Shown here: in pieces, positions 38,273 through 47,500 of the stretch
Layout of the letters: each line of letters begins with the position of its first letter
Position numbering within the stretch: position 1 is the first letter of the stretch
Origin: Chryseobacterium panacisoli
Lineage (GTDB): Bacteria; Bacteroidota; Bacteroidia; Flavobacteriales; Weeksellaceae
Direction of reading: 5' to 3'
Assembly: GCF_008274625.1 (NCBI RefSeq)
Contig: NZ_VTRU01000001.1
Coordinates: 930,001-994,000 of the forward strand
Length of the DNA stretch: 64,000 nt
Notes under the pieces: model-generated
Database searches by the model: none
Told to the model about the DNA's origin: nothing
Seen by the model: only the letters and a program-made list of their open reading frames with translations
Program-made: the position numbers and the translations under genes

Positions 38273-39007
38273 ATGAATAAAAAGCTAACCTTACTGTTAT
38301 TATTTTTATCAGTAATAACATTCGCACAAAAACCTACCCTATTCCTCATCGGCGATTCTACGATGGCCAACAAAGAAAACCCGGATAAAAATCCAGAACA
38401 TGGTTGGGGACAGGTTTTGCCACAGTTTTTAACAACAGGAATTGAAATTCAGAATCATGCGATGAACGGCAGAAGTTCAAAAAGCTTCAGGACTGAAGGC
38501 AGATGGGATAAAGTGGAAAAGCAGCTGAAAAAAGGTGATTTTGTTATTATCCAGTTTGGACATAACGACCAGAAACTAAAAGACTCCACAAAATTTACCA
38601 ATCCATATACCCAATACAGAGCCAATCTGGAAAGGTATGTAAATGAAGCCCGGGCAAAAGGAGCAATCCCCATTCTGATAACTTCTATTGTAAGAAGAAA
38701 TTTCAATGAAAACGGAGTTTTGATTGATACCCATAAAGAATATCCTTTAGTGGTAAGAATGGTGGCCAATGATCTGAAAGTTCCGTTTGTAGATATGCAG
38801 TTACTGACAGAACAACTGGAAGTTTCTTACGGTCCTGAAAATTCAAAAAAACTCCATTTGCATTATAAAGAAGGAGAAGATCCTTATTATCCGAAAGGAA
38901 AAGATGATGATACGCATTTATCGACCTTAGGCGCAGAATCAGTTGCAAAATTAGCGTTGAAGAATTTGAAAAGTCTAAAAATCGGTTTGGAAAAATACAT
39001 TAAATAA
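38273..39007 (+). CDS. Rhamnogalacturonan acetylesterase (CE12), single-domain
   Basis: A 244-residue SGNH esterase with signal peptide (ends TFAQ). GDST is at 27-30, GHND follows in QFGHNDQK, and the Asp-His pair is in DDTHLSTLGA. It is the smallest of three CE12 genes and closest in its core to the catalytic half of the CE12 at 1529 (both share a QFGHNDQK segment and a PENSKK segment). It should be periplasmic because no lipobox is seen. Confidence 0.9.
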   Translation: MNKKLTLLLLFLSVITFAQKPTLFLIGDSTMANKENPDKNPEHGWGQVLPQFLTTGIEIQNHAMNGRSSKSFRTEGRWDKVEKQLKKGDFVIIQFGHNDQKLKDSTKFTNPYTQYRANLERYVNEARAKGAIPILITSIVRRNFNENGVLIDTHKEYPLVVRMVANDLKVPFVDMQLLTEQLEVSYGPENSKKLHLHYKEGEDPYYPKGKDDDTHLSTLGAESVAKLALKNLKSLKIGLEKYIK

Positions 39008-39036
39008 TTCGTCAATCATAATAATTAAAAAGTCGG

Positions 39037-39116
39037 TTTGTCATTCAGGTCGAAACGAGGTGGAGCGTGGAACCTCAACAGTTAAAAAACATAATTTAGA
39101 TTTCAAAATGACAAAT
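39037..39116. repeat. Intergenic element with TTTGTCATT / AATGACAAA tips
   Basis: The tips at 39037-39045 and 39107-39115 are inverted repeats. The inside (CAGGTCGAAACGAGGTGGAG) resembles flavobacterial intergenic elements known to me. It lies between the CE12 and kdgF genes. Confidence 0.5.
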
Positions 39117-39153
39117 TAGACGTGAAATTTTAAATAATAAAAAAAAATAAGAA

Positions 39154-39495
39154 ATGAAATTCAAAAAAGAACCCTTCTTCGATGGCAATTCGGAATGGGA
39201 AGATCTGGGAGCCGGAGTTTCCAGACAGTTTGTGGGCTACAATTCCCAGGTGATGATGGTGATTGTAAAGTTTGAAAAAGATGCTATCGGAGCTTTGCAC
39301 CAGCATTTTCATTCTCAGATCACCTATGTTGCTTCAGGAAAATTTGAAGTGACGGTTGATGGCGAAACAAAAATTTTGCAGCAGGGTGACGGATTTTTTG
39401 CACAGCCGAATATTTTCCATGGCGTAAAATGTCTGGAAGCGGGACAGCTCATTGATGCTTTTACACCGTTTAGAGAAGATTTTCTTAAAGATTAA
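39154..39495 (+). CDS. kdgF: KdgF-type cupin: converts 4,5-unsaturated galacturonate to DKI
   Basis: A 113-residue single cupin without signal peptide, so cytoplasmic. The metal ligands fit KdgF: His49, His51 and Gln55 in HQHFHSQ and His89 in NIFHG. KdgF linearises the unsaturated monouronate made by GH105 and lyases to 5-keto-4-deoxyuronate, the substrate of KduI. Small cupins are diverse, but size, ligands and location in a pectin locus with kduI and kduD make this the best reading. Confidence 0.88.
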   Translation: MKFKKEPFFDGNSEWEDLGAGVSRQFVGYNSQVMMVIVKFEKDAIGALHQHFHSQITYVASGKFEVTVDGETKILQQGDGFFAQPNIFHGVKCLEAGQLIDAFTPFREDFLKD

Positions 39496-39568
39496 TTTTT
39501 AAAATCCCAACCTTGTAAGTTTTAGAAACATACGAGGTTCAGAAAAGCATTTTGTTAAATTATTTGCT

Positions 39569-40471
39569 ATGAAAAAAATTTCATTCTTGCTATTAATTTT
39601 CTTCACGCTTCATTTATCCGCACAGGAAAAAATCATGGTCTGGCCAAAAGGTCAGATGCCGAATTCCAAAGGATTACCATTGAAGACAGAAGAAAAAGAC
39701 GGAAGAATCATACAGATAAAAGAGACTGAACTTTTTGCTTTCTTGCCTCCAAAAGAAGAAAGAAAACAGATGGCTGTAATCGTCATTCCCGGTGGCGGAT
39801 ATTACAAACTTACGTATGATTTAGGTGGTTACCAGATCGCAAAATGGTTCAATACCCAGGGAATTTCGGCCTTCGTTTTAAATTACCGGCTGCCAACTTC
39901 TCCAGACTTGAAACAAAAAGAAATTGCCCCGTTACAGGACATTCAGGCAGCTATAAAATATCTCAGAAAAAACGCTGGGCAGTACGGCATTTCACCGGAA
40001 CAGATCGGTGTTATCGGAACTTCTGCTGGCGGGCATCTGGCTGCATCTGTGAGTAATATTACTGAGGATTACACAGAATTAAAAGGAGACTGGACTTCAA
40101 TTCCAACGATTCCTAATTTTGCAATTCTGGTTTCTCCGGTTATTGATTTGGGAGAATTTGCCCACATCGGAAGCCGTAATAGCCTTCTTGGTGAAAATGC
40201 TTCTCCTGAAAAAATCAAAGAATACTCAATGCAAAACCGGGTAACGGAAAAAACGCCACCCACAATTTTATTTCATGCCCAAAATGATAAAACCGTTCCT
40301 GTAATGAACAGTATTTTATACTATCAGGAAATGATAAAAAACAAAGTAAAAGGTGCCATGTTTATTTTTCCTGAAGGTGAACATAAAATCGGAATTACCA
40401 ATAAATCTGAACTGACGGATAACTGGAAAAAATTATGTTCAGACTGGCTTACAATGATTGGCAATAAGTAA
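39569..40471 (+). CDS. Secreted alpha/beta-hydrolase, probable acetyl xylan/pectin esterase type
   Basis: A 300-residue hydrolase with signal peptide (ends LSAQ). It has IPGGGYY at 73-79 as oxyanion region, nucleophile Ser152 in GTSAGG, an aspartate in HAQNDKTVP and a histidine in EGEHKIG. The layout resembles BD-FAE/acetylesterase-like enzymes. It is distinct from the esterase at 36064. As the last gene before a 495-bp spacer, it probably closes the susC operon. Substrate unknown. Confidence 0.78.
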   Translation: MKKISFLLLIFFTLHLSAQEKIMVWPKGQMPNSKGLPLKTEEKDGRIIQIKETELFAFLPPKEERKQMAVIVIPGGGYYKLTYDLGGYQIAKWFNTQGISAFVLNYRLPTSPDLKQKEIAPLQDIQAAIKYLRKNAGQYGISPEQIGVIGTSAGGHLAASVSNITEDYTELKGDWTSIPTIPNFAILVSPVIDLGEFAHIGSRNSLLGENASPEKIKEYSMQNRVTEKTPPTILFHAQNDKTVPVMNSILYYQEMIKNKVKGAMFIFPEGEHKIGITNKSELTDNWKKLCSDWLTMIGNK

Positions 40472-40793
40472 TGGACAATTAAAAGCCTATTAGAAAAACA
40501 CAAAGGCACAACGATTTTATGTTCGATAAAATTGATTACTACAAAAACTCCCGTTAAAAGCCTTTGCACCGTTGCTTTTTTCCAACAAATAAAATCACGT
40601 TAATAAAATATAGAAAGCTGAATTAAAAGGTTACCCATTCTTGAAACACAGATTTTGATTTTAATACTGAACAGGACAGGTATATATTTCTGAATCAACA
40701 TAATATGTAATAAATAACAAGCAGAAAATCTTCTGTTGATTTCAGAATTCACAGTAAATAAGCTGCATAATCCTGAAATCTGCAGGAATTTTA

Positions 40794-40824
40794 TTTGTAA
40801 AAACCAGAAAAATAAATAATTTTT
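40794..40824 (+). promoter_or_regulatory. Candidate Bacteroidota promoter for the PL1 gene at 40967
   Basis: TTTG at 40794-40797 is followed after 19 bp by TAATTTTT at 40817-40824, 7 of 8 matches to TAnnTTTG. The position just before an operator-like sequence repeats the arrangement seen before susC and kduI. Confidence 0.35.
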
Positions 40825-40840
40825 AAATTAATAACAAAAT

Positions 40841-40852
40841 GCAACCGATTGA
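40841..40852. promoter_or_regulatory. Degenerate LacI-type operator candidate
   Basis: GCAACCGATTGA has two differences from the GCAATCGATTGC core. It keeps the left GCAA, the central CGATTG and a position 16 bp after a candidate promoter. It may be a weak site or chance. Confidence 0.4.
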
Positions 40853-40966
40853 ATAAATAAATTCAACAATATTATAATTATATAAATATTAATATTACAA
40901 AATATAAAAGATTTAAATATAAAATATATAATTTTACAACAGAATCAAATAACATAAATCATTACT

Positions 40967-42085
40967 ATGAAAACAACATTTAAAGCTGCCTTTCTTACGG
41001 TAGCTCTAAGCTCTGCCTTTGCCCTGACTGGTTGCGGGCAGGAAGACATCAAAACAGATTTAGCAGAAAATCCAAACGAACTGACTCTTGGAAGCAAACT
41101 CGTAGCCAATGCCGTAGTTCCTTTAGCAAACTGTACGGCCCCGGGATGGGCTTCTCAAAACGGAGGAACAACCGGTGGCGGAACAGCTGCTGAAACTACT
41201 GTGGCAACCTATGCACAGTTAAAAGCTGCAATCGAAAACACAGCGGTAAAAGTAATTAAAGTAACAGGAACCATCACCATTACGACCCGTCTGTCACTTC
41301 AGGATCAAACGGGTAAAACACTTTACGGGGCAAGCGGGGCAAAATTGGTTTCTACAGACCAGACGGCAAGCGGTTCAGGAATTATCAATATTAAAAGATG
41401 CAACAATATTGTGATCAGAAACCTGATTTTTGAGGGTCCTGGAGCTTATGATACAGACGGCTGGGATAATGCCATTTTGGATGACTGCAGAAATGTATGG
41501 ATAGACCATTGCGAATTCAGAGACGGTGTGGACGGGAATTTTGATATTAAAAACAAATCCGACTTCGTTACAGTTTCTTACACGAAATTCCATTACCTGA
41601 AAGCTCCGAAACCTGGCGGTTCAGGCGGAACAGATGACCACAGATTCTCCAATCTTATCGGATCAAGTGACGGTGCTACAGCTGATGCAGGAAAACTGAA
41701 TGTAACATTTGTGCGCTGCTGGTGGGCTCCGGGATGCAGAGAGCGTATGCCGAGAGTGAGATTTGGTAAAATTCATATTGTTAACAGCTATTTCAACAGT
41801 TCTGTAAGCAACAAATGTATTGCAGCAGGAGTTCAGGCGAATATCCGTGTCGACGGAAACGTTTTTGAGAATGTAAAAGAGCCTATTAACCTGATGAGCG
41901 GTTACACAGCGGTTACGGTTACTTCCAACAATACATTTACCAACGTTACCGGAAACACAGCAGGAAGCGGTACGGCATTTACTCCACCTTATACGATCCC
42001 AATGCTGTCTTTGTCTTCTGTAAAGTCTGATGTGACGGCCAATGCGGGAGCAACATTAACAGGAAATATCTGCAATTCACTATAA
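40967..42085 (+). CDS. Pectate lyase (PL1), lipoprotein
   Basis: A 372-residue protein with lipobox LTGC (lipidated Cys23), then a short linker and a PL1 beta-helix. The family signatures are VWIDH at 177-181 and RMPRVRFG at 260-267, with the catalytic arginine in the latter. It belongs to a PL1 branch different from the lyases at 27810 and 44555. It has its own promoter region and a strong terminator, so it is a single-gene unit. It is the most classical pectate lyase of the window. Confidence 0.93.
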   Translation: MKTTFKAAFLTVALSSAFALTGCGQEDIKTDLAENPNELTLGSKLVANAVVPLANCTAPGWASQNGGTTGGGTAAETTVATYAQLKAAIENTAVKVIKVTGTITITTRLSLQDQTGKTLYGASGAKLVSTDQTASGSGIINIKRCNNIVIRNLIFEGPGAYDTDGWDNAILDDCRNVWIDHCEFRDGVDGNFDIKNKSDFVTVSYTKFHYLKAPKPGGSGGTDDHRFSNLIGSSDGATADAGKLNVTFVRCWWAPGCRERMPRVRFGKIHIVNSYFNSSVSNKCIAAGVQANIRVDGNVFENVKEPINLMSGYTAVTVTSNNTFTNVTGNTAGSGTAFTPPYTIPMLSLSSVKSDVTANAGATLTGNICNSL

Positions 42086-42108
42086 TTTAGTAAACCAATT
42101 AAAACAAG

Positions 42109-42137
42109 AAAGACTGAGATATTCTCAGTCTTTTTTT
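42109..42137. terminator. Bidirectional terminator between PL1 and PL10
   Basis: An 11-bp perfect stem AAAGACTGAGA / TCTCAGTCTTT with a 3-base loop, followed by a T run on the plus strand; an A run before the left arm is short. It lies between converging genes and can serve both. Confidence 0.88.
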
Positions 42138-42152
42138 ATAAATCTGAAATTC

Positions 42153-43175
42153 TTATTCAGAAATTTTATTTTTCTCAAGCCATTTTGGATATTCTTTATT
42201 GATCAGTTTATCCGCAAAATCTCCAAACCAGCTGTAGCCGTTTCTTCTTTCTTCAGAAACCTCGTAGTAGTTGTATTTTACGCTTCCGTCACGGTCACCG
42301 AAAAGAGGCTTGTTATTATTAATATCATAAAATCTTGCCCAGATTACAGAATTTTTGTCCTCAGCCAAAGTCCGGACAGCTTTTCCCTTTACTTTTGAAA
42401 CATTGTAGCTGTAGCCTTCAATTTTATTTTGCTTAAACCAGCTGACAGCAGATTTTATCGATTTTTCAACTTCCGGGGTTAATGGCTGCATCATCAAAAA
42501 TCTTACAATTCCTACGGATTCTCCGGTTGCCAGAGAAACCGGTTCAAATGCTCGGGCTTTATCAGGCTGAAGCGTGATTTCGTTGTACTGATCGCCCCAG
42601 ATTGCCGGGATTCCTTTTTGTAAAACCTGGGTTTTTAAGATGCACTCAATTCCTTTTTGTACGGCTCTTTTTGATTTTTCCTTTAATTTAGAATCAACAA
42701 CATCAAAATCATTTTTCCCTTCTGCCACATTATACAAAACCGTCAATGCGTTAATCATCGCATTGTCATTGTAGGTCACCTGCTTTCTGTACAATCCGGA
42801 ATTCGGGTAATATTGTGGAAACCCTCCGTTTTTATACTGCATTAAAAGAAGATAGCTGATTCCTTTTTCTGCAGATTTCAGATATTCAGGATTTTTTGTG
42901 GTGGAATATGCTTTTATTAGGGCGTTAATTTCCCTTGACGTTGCGTTGTTATCAATTGTTGCGTGATCGTCACCCGTTGCCTTGATCTTTTTCAAAAGAT
43001 CTTTATCGAGCGGTAAATCATAATTCACTACAGATTTATCCTCAAGCTGCTTGCCCCAACCGCCAATTGGAAGCTGGTATACAAGTATTTTTTCAGCTAA
43101 AGTATCTTTGACCTGAGCAGAAAAAACAGCTGTTGTCAAGGAAAAAACAGCTACTGAAAGTTTTAACGTCATCAT
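42153..43175 (-). CDS. Pectate lyase (PL10)
   Basis: A 340-residue secreted (alpha/alpha) toroid lyase. The signal peptide ends FSAQ. The conserved PL10 segments are present: PIGGWGK near 36, the TIDNNAT block at 73-79, KNGGFPQYYP, YNDNAM and a C-terminal FYDI block. PL10 enzymes cut polygalacturonate by beta-elimination with calcium. The start codon overlaps the DUF4861 stop by one base (TAATG), which indicates translational coupling. Confidence 0.92.
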   Translation of the reverse strand: MMTLKLSVAVFSLTTAVFSAQVKDTLAEKILVYQLPIGGWGKQLEDKSVVNYDLPLDKDLLKKIKATGDDHATIDNNATSREINALIKAYSTTKNPEYLKSAEKGISYLLLMQYKNGGFPQYYPNSGLYRKQVTYNDNAMINALTVLYNVAEGKNDFDVVDSKLKEKSKRAVQKGIECILKTQVLQKGIPAIWGDQYNEITLQPDKARAFEPVSLATGESVGIVRFLMMQPLTPEVEKSIKSAVSWFKQNKIEGYSYNVSKVKGKAVRTLAEDKNSVIWARFYDINNNKPLFGDRDGSVKYNYYEVSEERRNGYSWFGDFADKLINKEYPKWLEKNKISE

Positions 43176-44356
43176 TATTTAACTTTAATCATTAATGGGT
43201 TTGCAATCATTTGAGATTGTTTTTGCAATAAAGCTTCCCAGTCTTTTTGTGTCTGAATCTGCCCGCTTTTCTGCCATGCAAATCCGGCGTAATAAGTCAG
43301 TTTATTTTGAGGTTTTGTCATAACCAACAGGTTGCTCTGATCCGGAGTTTCTGATTTAAAAGCAACAGATTTTTCAACCATTTCAGGATCTACAACCACT
43401 CCTTCCCCTACAAAAGCATCATCAATTTTTTCCCAGTGTAAATAATACCCTTTCTTGTCGTTCAGTTTTGTTTCACCTTCGTTTTTATGCAGGGTAATTC
43501 CGATCGTGTAATTGGGAACCTGCTTTTCAGCCTGGAAATTGGATTCAAATTTTGAAAAATTGGAACCCAGATCAAGGGAAATCCGTTTTGTTTCTTTTAC
43601 CCCGAATTCACTCCACGGATTATAGGTTAAGTCAAAAACCGTTCTTAAAGGACCTTCCGCAATAGTTTTGGAACTCACAAAATTCTGTGACACCTGGAGC
43701 TTTTCATTCACCCAAATCCCGATTCCACCTGTCCCGCGGCTGTCTCCCACCTGATAAGGGTCATATCCCTCGCCTCTCGTGTCCTTGTGATAGTACAGCG
43801 GATCGGTCAGATAGCCTTTATACCACTGGTTGATCACTGGTTGGTCTGTTCTTTTCAGCCAGATATCAACTCCGCTGGAAAGCGTGCTTCCTTTTATACC
43901 TTCCAGAGCTTCTTTCTGGCCTTTCGGGCCATAGACACGGAATGCTATTTTATCATTTTCCCAGGCATAATCGTCTACTCTTTCAGGAACTAATCTTGAA
44001 TATGTTGAAGTTTTACTTTTAGGAATTGGTGTTTTAGCATCTGCAATAATGGTGTAAGTATTTGTTTTTTTGGCTTCAATACTCACCTGAAAAAGCAGTT
44101 CGTCATTTTTTCCGTCTCCATCATAGTCAATCCATTGGATCGGAAGAAGGTTTTTATCACTGTCCTTTATCCTGAGGTCAGATTCACTGTTTCTACTTAG
44201 AAAAGAAGTTAATTGAGAAACGGGTATTGAGACGACTTCATTTCTTGAAAAATTCAATGTATTTTTTACCTGGATAGAATTCTGTGCTTTCAGAAAAGAA
44301 CTTGTGCAAACGATTGCGCAAATACATCCGGAAATTAAAAATTTTGATCTGAACAT
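43175..44356 (-). CDS. DUF4861-family protein, secreted, coupled to PL10
   Basis: A 393-residue protein with signal peptide (ends FLKAQ). It matches the DUF4861 family as I remember it and is distantly like the 332-residue protein at 29279. Segments such as WIDYDGDGKNDELLFQV and DSRGTGGIGIW look structurally important. Family function is not established to my knowledge. The one-base overlap with PL10 and the second DUF4861 gene next to GH105 both point to a job tied to lyase products or lyase-resistant pectin regions. Confidence 0.72.
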   Translation of the reverse strand: MFRSKFLISGCICAIVCTSSFLKAQNSIQVKNTLNFSRNEVVSIPVSQLTSFLSRNSESDLRIKDSDKNLLPIQWIDYDGDGKNDELLFQVSIEAKKTNTYTIIADAKTPIPKSKTSTYSRLVPERVDDYAWENDKIAFRVYGPKGQKEALEGIKGSTLSSGVDIWLKRTDQPVINQWYKGYLTDPLYYHKDTRGEGYDPYQVGDSRGTGGIGIWVNEKLQVSQNFVSSKTIAEGPLRTVFDLTYNPWSEFGVKETKRISLDLGSNFSKFESNFQAEKQVPNYTIGITLHKNEGETKLNDKKGYYLHWEKIDDAFVGEGVVVDPEMVEKSVAFKSETPDQSNLLVMTKPQNKLTYYAGFAWQKSGQIQTQKDWEALLQKQSQMIANPLMIKVK

Positions 44357-44487
44357 AATTATTCAATTGAGTTGTAAAAATCAAAAATAATGATAAGTTT
44401 CTTATGAACATCAAAAAATAATCAAATTTTAAATCTAACAGACTGATTTATAAAAATACTTGAAACACCATTTACAATCAAGAAAAA

Positions 44488-44511
44488 TCCTTTCAAAATA
44501 ATTTGAAAGGA
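44488..44511 (-). terminator. Terminator after the PL1-FN3-LamG gene
   Basis: A 10-bp stem TCCTTTCAAA / TTTGAAAGGA with a 4-base loop; on the minus strand the stem is followed by a T run. It separates the large secreted lyase gene from the DUF4861-PL10 pair. Confidence 0.8.
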
Positions 44512-44554
44512 CTTCTTTTTGAATATGAATGAAATTAAACTTTGATAATCCCTT

Positions 44555-47500
44555 TTATTTAATGATGATTTTAAAATTACTATTTAAATCTTCTCCTGAA
44601 ACATTGAGCATATAATTTCCTGAGACTTTTTTGTCTGCAATATTTAATGTAAAGACTCCGCTTCCATCAGCATTAATCTTTTCTTTGACAACGATTTTTC
44701 CTGTCAGATCAATAATTGTTGCTGTTAAACTGGATTTTTTATATTCGGGAAGCTTAATGAAAATCTGGTCTTTTGCAGGATTCGGATATACTGTTCCCAC
44801 ATTTTTGCTGATGCTGAACTCATCATTACTCAACACAGCCTGATTATACAAAGTATATATTTCTGTTGGAGATAAAGCATAATTGTACAATTTAAGTTCA
44901 TCAAATGCACCTTTATAAGGAGCAGGCGCATTGGCGGTTGATAAAAACTCAAGCTCACCGATATTCCCAATGATCAGATCACTTGCTTCACCAATCCCTG
45001 TAACAGAAGTTTCGTCTCCTTCAGTCATTAAAGCGCCATTGGTATAAATTCTCATTTTATGTGCTGCAATATCTCTCTGAATCACAACATGTACCCAGTC
45101 ACCGGTAAAATAATTGGCAATAGGTGATGTGATTTCTTTTTTCGTAACATCATCATCAATAGCATATCGCAGCTGACCTCCTTTGATTTCTATATTAAAT
45201 CGTTTCCCTGTAGCTCCTGTTGCCGTATTTTTAGTGAAAGAACCTTTACATAATACATAAAGACTTGTAGACGAAGACGATGGTATCATGCTGGCTGGCG
45301 CTTTCATCCAAAAAGAAACAGTAAACGAATGATTATCAAATAAAATATGATTCTGATGAGGAATACTGGCAATGTACATGTTATTAGATGAAGTTGCCAG
45401 ATCAAGGGCATTGTTTTCTTTTCCCGGTACTCTTACATTGGCATTGTCATAAGCTGTATTTAATACTCCATGATTGGCAAAAGACGTTATGTCTGCAATT
45501 TGCTCACCAGCGAAAGGAGCTTCTGCAAACGGCCAGTTGCCGACAATACCGGGAGCCAATGCACGGAAACTCCATACATCTCCCACAGCAGTACCAAGAG
45601 CATTGGACGCATCAATTCTCCAATAGTAATTTATTGCCGGGTTTAAATTATTAAGCTGATATGATGGTGCTGCAGAATAAGGCACAGTTGCAACAGGGTT
45701 TAAATTTGAAAGATCTGTTCCAAAATAAACAGTATACGTTGTTGTATTTGGACTCCCATTCCATTTTAAAAGCAGATTTCCGCCGTTCAGCTCAACGTTA
45801 TTATTACCAGTTCCGGGAACCGGGTTATTTGCTTTTGTAGGAGCTGAGGGGATGGGAGGTGTGGTTACTGATGTATTTGATGTGTAAACTGAAGATTCTG
45901 ACGCATTTGTTGCTTTCACTCTGTAATAATATTGAGTATCAGGCGTTAAACCGGTTTCATTAAAACTTGTCGCATTCGCCCCCAATGTTGCAATGACCGT
46001 AAAGTTAGTCCCATCGGTAGAACGTTCTACAATATAATGAGTTTCATTCGCAGCATTATCATTCCAATTAACGGTGAAGGAACTTGAAGGTGAAGTCCCT
46101 GTAGTTGTGACTGCATTGGTAAAATTCACATTTGTTGGCGGAATAATGAAATCCGGAGGAGCTGTATTGGGTAAACTATTGATATAAACCTCAATATTCA
46201 GATAGGGAGCATATGTTGTGCTTACTGCCAAAGCATCAAAGACATTTGGATTCAGTCCATTGGCTGTTTCCCATGTATCAGGCATTCCGTCATTGTCCGT
46301 ATCCAGAGGAGCCGGCGCACCATAAACATGTCCTGCACCACCGTTAGTAAAGCCAAATTGAGCTGTTAAATCAGTTTGTACATAAACATACGTAGCTGTT
46401 GTACCTTTCGACATTAAATCTGAAATCATTAAACCATCTACCTGATCGCGTCTTGGATATGATGCTCCCACACTTGTAACAATTTTATTGTATGCCTCCT
46501 GAGCGGTTAAGACCGGGTTTTTCATCGGATAATCATACGGAGCAGCCATTATGGCGGCCGGATCTCCTACAGGGTATCCCACTAAGCTTTGAGGAACTGC
46601 AGCCCCGTCTAATACTCCATTTTTATTATTGTCAAAATAATTTCCGGAACCATATAAATTGAAATTAGCATTTCCTACGCTAAAAGGAGTGGTAACTGTA
46701 CTGCTTGTATTGGGGCCTCCGATAAAATAATTGTTGATGATATTGGCAAAAGAGCTTCCTGCCGAATCTCCTCCCATGATATAGGCTTCCCCGGATTGGG
46801 TATGACCGTAAGTATTTCCATAATTACCCCAGTTGTAAACTACATTATTGACAAACTCATTGATTCCTTTTATTTTATTATTACGGGTTTTATTACAGAT
46901 ATATAAATTTCCGATCAAGCTGATCTTTCCTCCCGGCGGAGGCTGCATTAACCCTCCCGCAGAATGATTATGACGATGCATTCCTTGTCCGATAATAGAA
47001 TTCTGAATCGTTATATTATCGGGACTTGTACCGTTGTTATCCCAGTTAACCGAGAATACTTCATCTGTACCCCAGGTAAAAGTCATATGATCTAAAATGA
47101 TATTTGCTCCGTTGGCTATTCCTGATGCATCCTGATTTTGAGATGTTCCGCCATACCGGATACGAAGATATCTGGCAATTGTGTTATTGGCCCCTGTAAA
47201 TGATACTCTGGGTCCCAAAAATACAATCCCTTCTCCGGGAGCAGTTTGTCCGGCAATTGTGGTGTTAGCCGCCACAGCAACAATCGATTGGAGGTTAACA
47301 ATACCTCCCACTTTAAATATAACAAACCGACCCGGCTGACTTACCGCATCACGGAATGAACCCGGGCCGCTGTCATTTAAATTGGTAACCAGGTAAATCT
47401 GAGGATTTGCGGCTCCTCTAGCTCCTGCAGTATATCTTCCAAAACCGGTTGCTTCCGGAAATGCCAATGTCTGAGCACTCAAATCAACAGCAGATAATGC

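Larger units (their letters stand above)
40472..40966. other. Spacer before the lipoprotein pectate lyase
   Basis: A 495-bp spacer. The first 100 bases contain degenerate repeat-like sequence (ACACAAAGGCACAACG near 40499 and AAAAGCCTTTGCACCGTTGC near 40556). The end holds a candidate promoter and a degenerate operator. No gene is seen. Confidence 0.5.

Noticed and set aside
44312..44328. CGATTGCGCAAAT, resembling half of the operator palindrome
   Set aside because: It lies inside the DUF4861 coding sequence near its start, lacks the left half, and shows no symmetry around CG.
47281..47292. CAATCGATTGG in the large PL1 gene
   Set aside because: It matches most of the core but is inside coding sequence far from any start; taken as chance unless binding is shown.
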